Of a DNA stretch of 64,000 nt, positions 34,472 to 43,295 are shown in pieces. The stretch is from Ruminococcus gauvreauii. GTDB taxonomy: Bacteria; Bacillota; Clostridia; Lachnospirales; Lachnospiraceae. Every line of letters starts with the position of its first letter. Position 1 is the stretch's first letter. The position numbers were made by a program, and so were the translations under genes. The stretch covers positions 186,001-250,000 of the forward strand of contig NZ_CP102290.1 in assembly GCF_025151995.1 (NCBI RefSeq), in the 5' to 3' direction. A model generated the notes under the pieces. That model saw only the letters and a program-made list of their open reading frames with translations. It made no database searches and was not told the DNA's origin.

Positions 34472-36013
34472 TTATTTCTTGTCTTCCAGTCTCTTTAAAA
34501 TGGCATCGATGACCGTCCTCAGCACTTTGATGCGTGCATAATACTTACAATTGCCTTCCACAATGATCCACGGTGCATATGTCGTCGAAGTATGGATCAG
34601 CATCTCGTCAACCGCCTGCTCATACAGATCCCATTTCTCACGGTTTCTCCAGTCCTCATCTGTGATCTTCCATTGCTTCGACGGATCTTCCATACGCTCT
34701 TTAAAACGCCGCTCCTGTTCGTCCTTGTCGATCTGCATCCAGAATTTCAGAACGATCGCACCGTCATGCGCCCAGCTTGCCTCCATGTCATTGATCTCTT
34801 TGTATGCCCGTTTCCATTCTTCTTCCGAACAGAAGCCCTCGATCCTCTCGACCATGACCCGTCCGTACCAGGTCCTGTCGTAGATTGCGACATGACCGTC
34901 TTTCGGTACCTGATTCCAGAAACGCCACAGATAATGGTGAGAACGCTCCAGGTCATTCGGAGCCGCCGTCGGGTTTACCTGATATCCCCGGGGATCCATG
35001 CGTTCCGTCAGGCGTTTGATGGCGCCGCCTTTCCCACCTGCATCCCAGCCTTCAAATCCTATGATCACAGGGATTCTCCTGCGGTACAGCTCTCCGTGCA
35101 GATGTTCCATCTGCGACTGCAGTTCCCCCAGATACTTTTTATACTCCTCTTTCTTATATGACAGGCTCAGGTCCACACTGTGCAGACTGGAGGTCCGCAT
35201 CACGCTGTCATCGATGAGTTCATCAGACGATGTCTGTAAATCTGCCTGTTCCGTGCCGGCAGTCTCTTCTTTCTGACGTTCTTTACCGGCCAGCATTTTC
35301 TTTTTGGCCTCAATCGCCTCTGTCAGGCATCGGATCACCGACATATAAATCTTTACCGTAGCAAACTCCCGGTCCACGGATTCTATGATGGTCCACGGCG
35401 CGCAGTCTGTATCCGTCTTCTGCAGCATCTCATCATTGATCCGCTTATACTCTTCATACTGTTCATTACGCTTCAGGTCGCCCTTGCTGACTCGCCATGC
35501 ACTTGCCGGATCGCTCATCAGCTTCTCAAACCGCTTTTTCTGCTCTTTCTTCCCAATATAGAGAAAGAGTTTCAGAATCGCAGTCCCGCCGTCTGAGAGC
35601 TGCTGCTCGAAAGCATTGATCTCATCATACGCGTACTGAAGCTCCTGATCTGTCGTGATCTTATCAAAACGATCCACCTGAACTCTCCGGTACCAGCTTC
35701 TGTCAAAAATGGCAATCCTTCCGTTCGGAGGGGTCTTTGTCCAGAATCTCCACAAGAACGGCCGCATACGCTCTTCCTCAGTCTCACTTCCCGTAGCATA
35801 TACAGAAAATCCTCTGGGGTCCAGCGCATGTATCAGGTTGCTGATTTGGACTCCCTTGCCGGCGGCACCAAATCCCTCAAAGACGATCATCACAGGTATC
35901 TGCAGTTCTTTGCACTCTCTCTGCAGCAGCGCCAGCTGTGGTTCCAGCCGGTCCATCCGTTTCTTGTACTCACCTTTTCCAAGCTTTTTCGTCAGATTAA
36001 TCTGTTCCAGCAT
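34472..36013 (-). CDS. Tandem PPK2 protein, polyphosphate:AMP phosphotransferase type
   Basis: The 513-residue protein holds two PPK2 domains (about residues 10-235 and 285-510). This is the layout of class II enzymes that phosphorylate AMP to ADP with polyphosphate. The second domain has the complete GWDAGGKGG Walker A with its aspartate and a DRTWYGRVMVERI lid. The first has GFGAAGKGV, where Gly49 replaces that aspartate, and DRSWYRRVQVDRF. In the studied PAP enzyme, activity resides in the C-terminal half, which fits this pattern. Confidence 0.88.
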   Translation of the reverse strand: MLEQINLTKKLGKGEYKKRMDRLEPQLALLQRECKELQIPVMIVFEGFGAAGKGVQISNLIHALDPRGFSVYATGSETEEERMRPFLWRFWTKTPPNGRIAIFDRSWYRRVQVDRFDKITTDQELQYAYDEINAFEQQLSDGGTAILKLFLYIGKKEQKKRFEKLMSDPASAWRVSKGDLKRNEQYEEYKRINDEMLQKTDTDCAPWTIIESVDREFATVKIYMSVIRCLTEAIEAKKKMLAGKERQKEETAGTEQADLQTSSDELIDDSVMRTSSLHSVDLSLSYKKEEYKKYLGELQSQMEHLHGELYRRRIPVIIGFEGWDAGGKGGAIKRLTERMDPRGYQVNPTAAPNDLERSHHYLWRFWNQVPKDGHVAIYDRTWYGRVMVERIEGFCSEEEWKRAYKEINDMEASWAHDGAIVLKFWMQIDKDEQERRFKERMEDPSKQWKITDEDWRNREKWDLYEQAVDEMLIHTSTTYAPWIIVEGNCKYYARIKVLRTVIDAILKRLEDKK

Positions 36014-36039
36014 AGAATCCCTCCTTTATATTTTAGAAT

Positions 36040-36069
36040 AAGGGAGAGATACTGGTATCCCTCCCTTTT
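36040..36069. terminator. Hairpin between the Nudix and PPK2 genes
   Basis: A 13-bp stem (AAGGGAGAGATAC against GTATCCCTCCCTT, one mismatch) lies in the 68-base gap. The T-run is better on the plus side (TTTT); on the minus side it is ATTCTAAAA. It may terminate the Nudix transcript weakly. Confidence 0.45.
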
Positions 36070-36081
36070 CTACGAGAATCA

Positions 36082-36534
36082 TTAATAGTATTTGCGGTTT
36101 CCCCACAGGTTGGATTTTTTCAAATCCAGGTATTCCTGATATGCCATTTCCAAAATCTGCCGTTCATTTGAAAATTTCAACAGGTGGTAAGCTTCATGGA
36201 ACTTATAATATCCTGAATCAACAAAGTATTCCTCTCTCTGCGGTTTGCTGTGATAGCTGTTCGCCATCATGAGATACCAGTGAACATCCTTTTCCACCGT
36301 GTCTTCCGGAACAGTAAAACTATATTGACTTTTTCCAATGTATTTGATAATGGAAGCTTGTACCCCCGCTTCTTCCAGAACCTCCCGCATTGCGGTATCC
36401 TTATAGTCCTCTCCTCTTTCAACAGTTCCCTTCGGCAATACCCATCCCTCATACTTGTTTTTATAGCTCTTATATAAGGTCAGGATCTTCCCCCGATATA
36501 TTACCACCCCGCCACAGCTCGTTGCCTCAATCAT
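36082..36534 (-). CDS. Nudix hydrolase
   Basis: The 150-residue protein contains a full Nudix box, G-x5-E-x7-REVLEEAG-V (GTVERGEDYKDTAMREVLEE), which coordinates the metal for cleaving nucleoside diphosphate derivatives. The N-terminal CGGVVIYRG strand and the VHWYLMMANSY segment fit the diadenosine-polyphosphate hydrolase subgroup, so a house-cleaning role is likely. It has its own promoter upstream, and AGGAGG precedes the start. Confidence 0.9.
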   Translation of the reverse strand: MIEATSCGGVVIYRGKILTLYKSYKNKYEGWVLPKGTVERGEDYKDTAMREVLEEAGVQASIIKYIGKSQYSFTVPEDTVEKDVHWYLMMANSYHSKPQREEYFVDSGYYKFHEAYHLLKFSNERQILEMAYQEYLDLKKSNLWGNRKYY

Positions 36535-36572
36535 TGCAATTCCTCCTGTTATGCGTAGTGTTACTTGTAATA

Positions 36573-36601
36573 AGTATAACTCTTTTTAACAGGGTGTGCA
36601 A
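36573..36601 (-). promoter_or_regulatory. Predicted promoter of the Nudix gene
   Basis: On the minus strand, TTGCAC (36601-36596) and TATACT (36578-36573) are spaced by 17 bases. Confidence 0.65.
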
Positions 36602-36603
36602 CC

Positions 36604-38085
36604 TTAATTGTAATATGCATCGAATATTTGTCTTGCTATCGGAACTGCGACATCACTGCCTGTACCGGCACTTTCTGCGATCACACTGACCACGATATCC
36701 GGATTGTCCACGTTCGAAAAGCCGACAAACCATGCATGCGGAGATCCGCTCATATCACCGTGTTCAGCCGTCCCTGTCTTCCCGGCTGCCGTATAACTCT
36801 GGCCGGAAAGTGAGGATGCGGTGCCGCTCTGAACCACGCCTTCCATCAGCTCCTTGATCGTCTGTGCCTCGTCTGAAGTCATCAGTCTTTCATAGACCGA
36901 CGGTGAATATTTCTTCACACTGTCCCCGGTGTAATTCTCGATCCGTTCCACAAAATACGGATGCATGAGATTACCGCCGTTGGCGACGGCTGCCGTTATC
37001 ATCGCCATATGCATTGGCGATGTGACCGTATTTCCCTGTCCGATCGCTGTCTGCATGGCAAGCGCATCCGGTGTGCTGCCATCGAGAGTGAATTTACCCT
37101 TGCTGTAAGGAATCTCGATCGGAAGCTTTTTATTAAATAAGACATCTTCTGCTGTCCGTGCAAAGGCGCTTCTGCCAAGGTCCACACCGATCTGGGCAAA
37201 TGCACTATTGCACGATTTCGCAAATGCCGTTGCAAAATCCTCGTGGCCGTGTACGTTGTTGTTGTAGCAGTGGATGGTGTAACCGCCATGCGTCACTTCA
37301 CCCTGACAGTCAAAAGAAAAATCACTCATACGCTCCCCGGATCTTAAGTACGCCAGCGTTGTTACTATTTTAAACGTTGATCCCGGAGGATAAAGTCCCT
37401 GTGTCGCGCGGTTCAGAAGATTTGTATTACTGTCATCGCTGACGAGTTCATCCCAGACAGAGCTCAGAGTATTGGGATCAAAATCCGGCTTGCTGACCAT
37501 CGCCAGTACTTTTCCGGTGTCAGGTTCCATCACGACCACAGCTCCGTTGTATCCCCCGAGCGCATCATAGGCAGCCTGCTGCAGGCGTACATCCAGCGTT
37601 GTAACGATCGTATCTCCCATGTTTTTCTCTTCTTTGAATTCATTCGTCACCTGTTCAACCGCACCCGCGTGTGATGTCAGGAGATGATAATTCTCCGTTG
37701 ATTCCAGTCCGCTGTTGCCGTTGCTTGTATAACCCACTACATGAGCGAACAGATTGTTATACGGATACGTCCTGTATTCATTTCCCTCTTCATCCGTCTC
37801 CGTCTGCGCCAGTATCTCCCCGCCGGAAGCCATGATATCTCCCCGCACCACCCGTTCTTCATAGGAATTCTGTCTTTTATTATACGGGCTGTTCAGAAAT
37901 TCCTCACTCAGCTTCACGTTAAAGTAAACCATATAGCCGATCAGGGACAGAAAAATCACGACAAACGTGTATGCCACCACCACATATTCCTTACCACCGG
38001 AGGCTTTTTTCTGTTTCTTCTTCAATTTTTTCTTCAAGGCTTTTTTCTCTTGTCTGCTCCGTGCCTTTTCTTCTTTTCTGCTCAT
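36604..38085 (-). CDS. Class B penicillin-binding protein (PBP2/PbpA-like transpeptidase)
   Basis: The chosen ATG at 38085 (AGGAG six bases upstream) gives 493 residues. A TTG at 38130 with an equally good GAAGGAG site would add 15. A very basic cytoplasmic tail is followed by one TM segment, a pedestal domain and a transpeptidase domain. The active-site motifs are PPGSTFK (serine nucleophile), KSCNS (SxN) and AGKTGTAE (KTG). It cross-links peptidoglycan and pairs with the FtsW/RodA protein encoded just upstream. Its first 95 bases lie inside that gene in another frame. Confidence 0.92.
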   Translation of the reverse strand: MSRKEEKARSRQEKKALKKKLKKKQKKASGGKEYVVVAYTFVVIFLSLIGYMVYFNVKLSEEFLNSPYNKRQNSYEERVVRGDIMASGGEILAQTETDEEGNEYRTYPYNNLFAHVVGYTSNGNSGLESTENYHLLTSHAGAVEQVTNEFKEEKNMGDTIVTTLDVRLQQAAYDALGGYNGAVVVMEPDTGKVLAMVSKPDFDPNTLSSVWDELVSDDSNTNLLNRATQGLYPPGSTFKIVTTLAYLRSGERMSDFSFDCQGEVTHGGYTIHCYNNNVHGHEDFATAFAKSCNSAFAQIGVDLGRSAFARTAEDVLFNKKLPIEIPYSKGKFTLDGSTPDALAMQTAIGQGNTVTSPMHMAMITAAVANGGNLMHPYFVERIENYTGDSVKKYSPSVYERLMTSDEAQTIKELMEGVVQSGTASSLSGQSYTAAGKTGTAEHGDMSGSPHAWFVGFSNVDNPDIVVSVIAESAGTGSDVAVPIARQIFDAYYN

Positions 38086-39439
38086 ACTGCGCTCCTGGTC
38101 TCTGGTTTCGTTCTTGTTTTTGTTTCTCAAGTTCTGCTCCTTCGTCCTCTCTCAAAATGTAAAGCCCCTGGATGATCGCCAGCATGACGATCGTACAGAT
38201 GACTGAACTTCCTCCGTAACTCACGAGCGGAAGTGTGATTCCGGTCATTGGTATGAATTTTGTCGTGCCGCCGACTGTCAGGAATACCTGAAATGCATAT
38301 TCGGTCCCAAGTCCGAGGGCGATCAGCTTGTAAAACTTGTTGCTCATCCTCATTGAGATATTTAAGATCATGAGGAAACAGCTCATGCACACGAGCAGAA
38401 GACAGATTGCAAAAATCGCTCCCATCTCCTCACAGATCGCTGCAAAGATGAAATCCTGCGTCACGACTGGAATTGATTTCGGCGAACCCGCAAACAGCCC
38501 GACACCGAACCATCCTCCTGCTCCGATCGCAAACAGCGACTGAACAATCTGATACCCGTTTGTCTCGTATACTGAAAATGGGGCTTTCCATGCCACAACA
38601 CGCTGCCGCACATGTCCGAACAGGAAATAGGCAGCCACAGCTGCAAGACTTCCCCCCGCGAGTCCTGCAAGCGCATACAATGGTTTTTTCGTGGCGACGT
38701 AAACCATTACCACGTATGTCATAAAAAATACGAGCGCACTTCCCAGGTCAGTCGATAATACCAGAATCATCACATGGATTCCTGCCACAACCGTAGCCGT
38801 TACAACTTTTTTAAAATTGGGATCTCCCCTCAGAATCCCCGCAACGAAAAATACAAACGTTATTTTTACCAGCTCTGAAAACTGAAAACTGATCCCGCCG
38901 ATCTCCAGGGCCAGATTGGCGCCTCCTGTAACTTTTGACAGCGCCAGCACTGCAAGCAGCAGAATAATGCCCAGAATTCCGTACAGCCATGTCAGGTCCT
39001 TCAGAAGTTTCACCTTCCGGATAATAACCGGTACCAGCAGGGAAATAACGGTTCCCGCCACCACGATGAAAAACTGTTTCTCCGCTTTCTCAAAGTCCAG
39101 ACGGCTGAGCATGATGAACCCGCAGCTTAACAGCATACACATGTTATTCACCACCAGCATGGAGGCCTTCTTATAAAAGATGCGGTACATGACCTGCAGA
39201 ACCACGATATAGGCGGCTACCTGCAGATACATGATCAGCATTTTAATTTCCATGGTCTGAAGATACATCACGAGAAAGGCAACCAGATTCAGAAAGAGAA
39301 TCAGGATCACCTGCTTTCGAAGCACGTATTTCTTGTCGTCTTCATCTTTTTTCTTGAATATCCGAAAGCACTGAAAGGTAAACAGCGTCATCAGGATTAT
39401 GATTAAATACTTCGATAATTCAACTATGATATTGATCAT
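37991..39439 (-). CDS. FtsW/RodA/SpoVE family peptidoglycan polymerase
   Basis: The 482-residue SEDS protein has about ten or more TM segments. Family motifs visible are GGISFQFSELVK, the loop FAIGAGGWFGVGLFAGS, QDFIFAAICEEMG and the C-terminal GITLPLVSYGGSS. SEDS proteins polymerise lipid II and act with a class B PBP, here the next gene. The charged C-terminal tail of about 50 residues after the last TM is encoded by bases that also encode the start of the PBP. Confidence 0.92.
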   Translation of the reverse strand: MINIIVELSKYLIIILMTLFTFQCFRIFKKKDEDDKKYVLRKQVILILFLNLVAFLVMYLQTMEIKMLIMYLQVAAYIVVLQVMYRIFYKKASMLVVNNMCMLLSCGFIMLSRLDFEKAEKQFFIVVAGTVISLLVPVIIRKVKLLKDLTWLYGILGIILLLAVLALSKVTGGANLALEIGGISFQFSELVKITFVFFVAGILRGDPNFKKVVTATVVAGIHVMILVLSTDLGSALVFFMTYVVMVYVATKKPLYALAGLAGGSLAAVAAYFLFGHVRQRVVAWKAPFSVYETNGYQIVQSLFAIGAGGWFGVGLFAGSPKSIPVVTQDFIFAAICEEMGAIFAICLLLVCMSCFLMILNISMRMSNKFYKLIALGLGTEYAFQVFLTVGGTTKFIPMTGITLPLVSYGGSSVICTIVMLAIIQGLYILREDEGAELEKQKQERNQRPGAQYEQKRRKGTEQTREKSLEEKIEEETEKSLRW

Positions 39440-39451
39440 ACACTCACCTGT

Positions 39452-41644
39452 CTATACGCCCCGCCTGAAATGCCCCTTCGTAAATTCTCCGGAATGCTGC
39501 GAAAGCCTTCCCATATGGTAAGCTTCCGAGAATTCCCGGGCAATCGCCGCGGTGCGTTTTGAATCCTCTATCGTAAAGTTAAGCCTTACGGCTCTTACAC
39601 CGAGTTCTTTTATCTCCTGATATTCCTGCAAAAGTCCGGTGGGTATACTGTTATATATGGTATTATAACAGAAACTGCAGTCACATTTTACAGGAAATTG
39701 CTTTTTATAGCGGTCTCGCAGAAAAAGCAGGGAATCTGCCTTTTGGCAGGTATCCAGATTCTTCTTCACACACTGTGCGGATATCATCAGCACCGCATGC
39801 CCGTAAACCACCATTTCGCTGCCCGTATTGCAGCGTTCTCTGATCTCCTGTGCGTTTAATTCCGCAGGAACGGTGTCACCCTCGATACCGAGCCGGTCAA
39901 ACAGCAGTATTCCTCTGTGGTTCCACGCTGACATCGACGCGTTCAGCACCGCACACTCCTGCATCCCTGCTTTTTTTAGCAGCGCATACTGTTCCAGATT
40001 ATGCACGAGAAATCCGCGGATTCCCGTCTTCTTCAGATCAGTGAGGGCTGCAAAAAGCTCTTCCGTCTTCTCCTCACGCAGCATATACGGAAGCATCAGA
40101 TACGGTTCTATGCCAAGTTTCGTACAATCCCGCACATACATCCCGGCATTTTCTAAAAACCGTGCGCCGTAAAATGCGGAACACAATGCATAAATTCTCG
40201 TCACTGCACCCGAACCCAGCAGGGCGCTTATCTGCTCCCTCGTTTCCGCCGAAGCCCAGACCGGCAGATCGACCCCTTTATGTGAAGGTTTCACCGTTTG
40301 TACGGAATCATTCATACTTCGGAAGGTTTCCCTGAAAAATTTTTTTAAAATCTCCTGTTCCAGTGATGCGAGCGCCCCGCGGCGCAGCTCATTCAACGCC
40401 TGCACCGGCATGAAAATATCATCCGCCATCTCCAGAGACAGTTCCCGGATCTCAAATACCGTGGTTCCCGTCTTCCTCAGCTGTTTCACCACGCGTTCCT
40501 TCGACAGCGGCTGTTTCACAGCCTGCGAAACCTCCGGTCCCTGAAAAAACGCAGAACATCCGCAGGCAAAGAGCTCCATCCGGGCTTTCTCCCCCGCATG
40601 CAGGGAAACCCTGGCGCGCACCGTGACCGGATCCTTCGGCTGTACGTACTCCTCTGATATCCGCTCAAACAACGCCTCATTTCGAAATTGGCCGTCTTTC
40701 TTTTTCAGCGCCTTTTCATTTCGGAGTGCCATCATTTTGCGCCCGTTCCTCTGTCTGTAATATCCCTGATGAAAGCCGTCACGGTTATACAGGTCAAACA
40801 GTTCCCGCCTGTCCTCCCCCGCCACCTCATAGGGCTGTCCTGCGATTGCCAGATCCAGATATTTCCGGTAAATGCTGACAACACCCGCCGTATATTCCGG
40901 CTTTTTCATCCGGCCTTCGATCTTCAGAGAGGTCACACCGGCTTCCAGTATCTCCGGCAGCAGATCGATTGTACACATGTCTTTCGGACTCAGCACATAC
41001 GCTGTTTTTTCGTCGTTCAATGCTCTTCTGCCCTCAGATACCTGATACGGCAGACGGCAGGGCTGTGCGCATTTTCCCCGGTTTCCGCTGCGTCCTCCCA
41101 GCATGCTGCTGAACAGGCACTGACCGGAATAGCAATAGCACAGTGCACCGTGAACAAAACTCTCGATCTCGAGCTTTGTGTGGCTCCTGATGTCCCGTAT
41201 CTCCTGCAGTGACAGTTCCCTTGCCGTCACAATACGGTCCGCGCCCAGCTGTTCCAGAAGCTTTGCGCCAGCCGCTCCGGTGATTGTCATCTGGGTACTG
41301 CAGTGTATGGGTAGCCCTGGGAATTCTTTTTTTATAAAAGCAAAAACACCAAAATCCTGGACGATGACCGCATCCAGCCCCCGCCGATAGAAGGGGAGCA
41401 GATAATCGTATAATTCATTCTCCAACTCCCGCTCTTTCAGCATCGTGTTGACAGTCAGGTATAACTGCTTCCCGTGCAGGTGCGCATAGTCTATTGCCTC
41501 CAGCATATGCGCGCTGTCCGGATTATCCGCGTAAGCTCTCGCTCCAAATTTTTCACCGCCAATATAGACTGCGTCAGCTCCCGCATGGTAAGCTGCCGTC
41601 ATCGCTTCATAAGAACCGGCCGGCGCCAGCAATTCTGCTCTCAT
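39452..41644 (-). CDS. Peptidase U32 family protein with DUF3656 domain (RlhA/YrrO-like)
   Basis: A 730-residue U32 protein. The N-terminal TIM-barrel-like domain begins LLAPAGSYEAMTAAYHAGADAVYIGG. The U32 signature is ESFVHGALCYCYSGQCLFSS, with further cysteines in RGKCAQPCRLPY. A DUF3656 collagenase-like middle domain and a second barrel-like region with CDCSFCYN near the C-terminus follow. Relatives such as RlhA and TrhP hydroxylate rRNA or tRNA with an Fe-S cluster, so RNA hydroxylation is more likely than proteolysis. It follows zapA by 56 bases. Confidence 0.9.
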   Translation of the reverse strand: MRAELLAPAGSYEAMTAAYHAGADAVYIGGEKFGARAYADNPDSAHMLEAIDYAHLHGKQLYLTVNTMLKERELENELYDYLLPFYRRGLDAVIVQDFGVFAFIKKEFPGLPIHCSTQMTITGAAGAKLLEQLGADRIVTARELSLQEIRDIRSHTKLEIESFVHGALCYCYSGQCLFSSMLGGRSGNRGKCAQPCRLPYQVSEGRRALNDEKTAYVLSPKDMCTIDLLPEILEAGVTSLKIEGRMKKPEYTAGVVSIYRKYLDLAIAGQPYEVAGEDRRELFDLYNRDGFHQGYYRQRNGRKMMALRNEKALKKKDGQFRNEALFERISEEYVQPKDPVTVRARVSLHAGEKARMELFACGCSAFFQGPEVSQAVKQPLSKERVVKQLRKTGTTVFEIRELSLEMADDIFMPVQALNELRRGALASLEQEILKKFFRETFRSMNDSVQTVKPSHKGVDLPVWASAETREQISALLGSGAVTRIYALCSAFYGARFLENAGMYVRDCTKLGIEPYLMLPYMLREEKTEELFAALTDLKKTGIRGFLVHNLEQYALLKKAGMQECAVLNASMSAWNHRGILLFDRLGIEGDTVPAELNAQEIRERCNTGSEMVVYGHAVLMISAQCVKKNLDTCQKADSLLFLRDRYKKQFPVKCDCSFCYNTIYNSIPTGLLQEYQEIKELGVRAVRLNFTIEDSKRTAAIAREFSEAYHMGRLSQHSGEFTKGHFRRGV

Positions 41645-41700
41645 AACGTTCCTCTTTTCAAAAAATAAGGAGATTACCCGTCCAGCAATCCCCCGTTTTC

Positions 41701-42108
41701 CTATTTTAAAAGTTCTTCCATATCACTCTGCAGTTTTGACGCCTGCTGCGACAGAGACTGTTTCTCTGCCCTGACTGCCTCCAGCTCTTTTAACGCATTT
41801 TCAAGCTGAATCTGTACTGCTATCAGCTCATGCTTCAGATCATATACTTCTTTATCTTTTCCCTGAGAATCCTCTTCAAACACTTCCGCCTGTTTTTTTG
41901 CCTTAAAGTAATCATCTGCAATATTCAGGCTCAAAAGCGTGCTCTTTGTCTCAACAGGCTGACGGTTGTATCCTGGAAGTTCGCCCAGCTCTGCAATTTT
42001 ATTATTCAGATATGCAGCCACCTTCTGCAGATATTCCTCACTCTCATATCCGCTCAGCTTAATGATTTTTCCGCCGATCAAGACCTGTGTTGTATTTTTT
42101 GTAGGCAT
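41701..42108 (-). CDS. zapA: Cell division protein ZapA
   Basis: The 135-residue protein has the N-terminal ZapA fold (VLIGGKIIKLSGYESEEYLQKVAAYLNNKI) and a C-terminal coiled coil from about residue 75. ZapA bundles FtsZ filaments at the division ring. It has its own predicted promoter, and copy 2 of the palindromic repeat lies in its leader. Confidence 0.9.
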   Translation of the reverse strand: MPTKNTTQVLIGGKIIKLSGYESEEYLQKVAAYLNNKIAELGELPGYNRQPVETKSTLLSLNIADDYFKAKKQAEVFEEDSQGKDKEVYDLKHELIAVQIQLENALKELEAVRAEKQSLSQQASKLQSDMEELLK

Positions 42109-42131
42109 TAACAGCTTACCTCCATCCTTTT

Positions 42132-42210
42132 ATACTAAGATACCAGGGTCAAAAGGTCGTGCGTTTCATGCTTGCATGAAAAAGCATGACTTTGGGACCC
42201 GCATACTATT
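42132..42210. repeat. Dispersed palindromic repeat, copy 2
   Basis: The element of about 79 bp starts ATACTAAGATACC and contains AGGGTCAAAAGGTC (42145-42158). An inner hairpin has arms TTTCATGC and GCATGAAA (42164-42181). It closes with GACTTTGGGACCC and GCATACTATT. The shared flanks and core with 22406-22455, but a different loop, mark it as a family of hairpin elements. It would be transcribed as the 5' leader of zapA. Confidence 0.65.
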
Positions 42211-42238
42211 ATTATAATAGAAAATGCCAGAAAAACAA
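42211..42238 (-). promoter_or_regulatory. Predicted promoter of zapA
   Basis: On the minus strand, TTGTTT (42238-42233) and consensus TATAAT (42216-42211) are spaced by 16 bases, directly before the palindromic repeat. Confidence 0.55.
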
Positions 42239-42257
42239 CCTTTACTTTTCCACACCG

Positions 42258-43265
42258 TCAGTTTTCCGTCTCCGGGACAGCGATACCCAGATGTTCATAT
42301 GCCTTAACCGTTGCACATCTGCCGCGGGGAGTACGGTTCAGAAAACCGTGTTTCAGCAGATACGGTTCATAGACATCTTCGATCGTCCCGGAGTCCTCTC
42401 CTATGGCAGCAGCCAGGGTATCAAGCCCTGCAGGGCCTCCGGCAAACTTTTCGATCAGCGTAGTCAGGATCATCCGGTCGCAGCTGTCCAGGCCGTACTG
42501 ATCGACTTCCAGTAGATCCAGTGCATAGACCGCCACCTCTTCTGTGATAACACCGTCATATTTCACCTGTGCAAAATCCCTCACCCTTTTGAGGAGACGA
42601 TTTGCCAGTCGCGGCGTCCCCCGCGCGCGTCTAGCGAGAGCTGCCGCTCCCTTCGTATCGATCTTAACCCCGAGTACCTGGGCTGAATGCAGGATAATCG
42701 TTTCAAGCTCCTCCTCCTGGTAAAATTCGAGATGGTGAATCACTCCAAAACGATCCCTCAGCGGCGCCGTCAGAAGCCCTGCCCGCGTTGTCGCCCCCAC
42801 CAGTGTAAACTTCGGAAGATCAAGGCGTATCGAACGTGCGGTCGCCCCTTTGCCGATCATGATGTCGATTGCAAAATCCTCCATCGCGGGATACAGAACC
42901 TCCTCCACCTGACGGTTCAGACGATGAATCTCATCCACAAAAAGTACGTCTCCCTCCTGGAGATTATTCAGGATGGCAGCCATCTCCCCGGGTTTTTCGA
43001 TCGCCGGTCCGGAGGTGACCTTCATATTCACGCCCATCTCATTTGCAATAATACCTGCGAGTGTCGTCTTCCCCAGTCCGGGAGGCCCGTAGAACAGTAC
43101 GTGATCCAGCGCATCCCCACGCTGCCTGGCAGCCTCGATATAAATCCGCAGATTTTCCTTCGTCTTCTCCTGTCCGATATAGTCATCCAGGGTCTGCGGC
43201 CGCAGACTGCCCTCGATCTTCACATCTTCATCAGTAAATTCTGTCGTAATGATCCTCTTATCCAT
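42258..43265 (-). CDS. ruvB: Holliday junction branch migration ATPase RuvB
   Basis: The 335-residue AAA+ ATPase has Walker A GPPGLGKTTLA, Walker B LFVDEIHRLNR, the sensor segment VGATTRAGLLTAPLRDRFG and a C-terminal winged helix (TPRGRCATVKAYEHLG). It drives branch migration with RuvA, encoded 30 bases upstream. Length is standard. Confidence 0.97.
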   Translation of the reverse strand: MDKRIITTEFTDEDVKIEGSLRPQTLDDYIGQEKTKENLRIYIEAARQRGDALDHVLFYGPPGLGKTTLAGIIANEMGVNMKVTSGPAIEKPGEMAAILNNLQEGDVLFVDEIHRLNRQVEEVLYPAMEDFAIDIMIGKGATARSIRLDLPKFTLVGATTRAGLLTAPLRDRFGVIHHLEFYQEEELETIILHSAQVLGVKIDTKGAAALARRARGTPRLANRLLKRVRDFAQVKYDGVITEEVAVYALDLLEVDQYGLDSCDRMILTTLIEKFAGGPAGLDTLAAAIGEDSGTIEDVYEPYLLKHGFLNRTPRGRCATVKAYEHLGIAVPETEN

Positions 43266-43295
43266 CCGCCTTCATTCCATTCATTGAATATTTCA

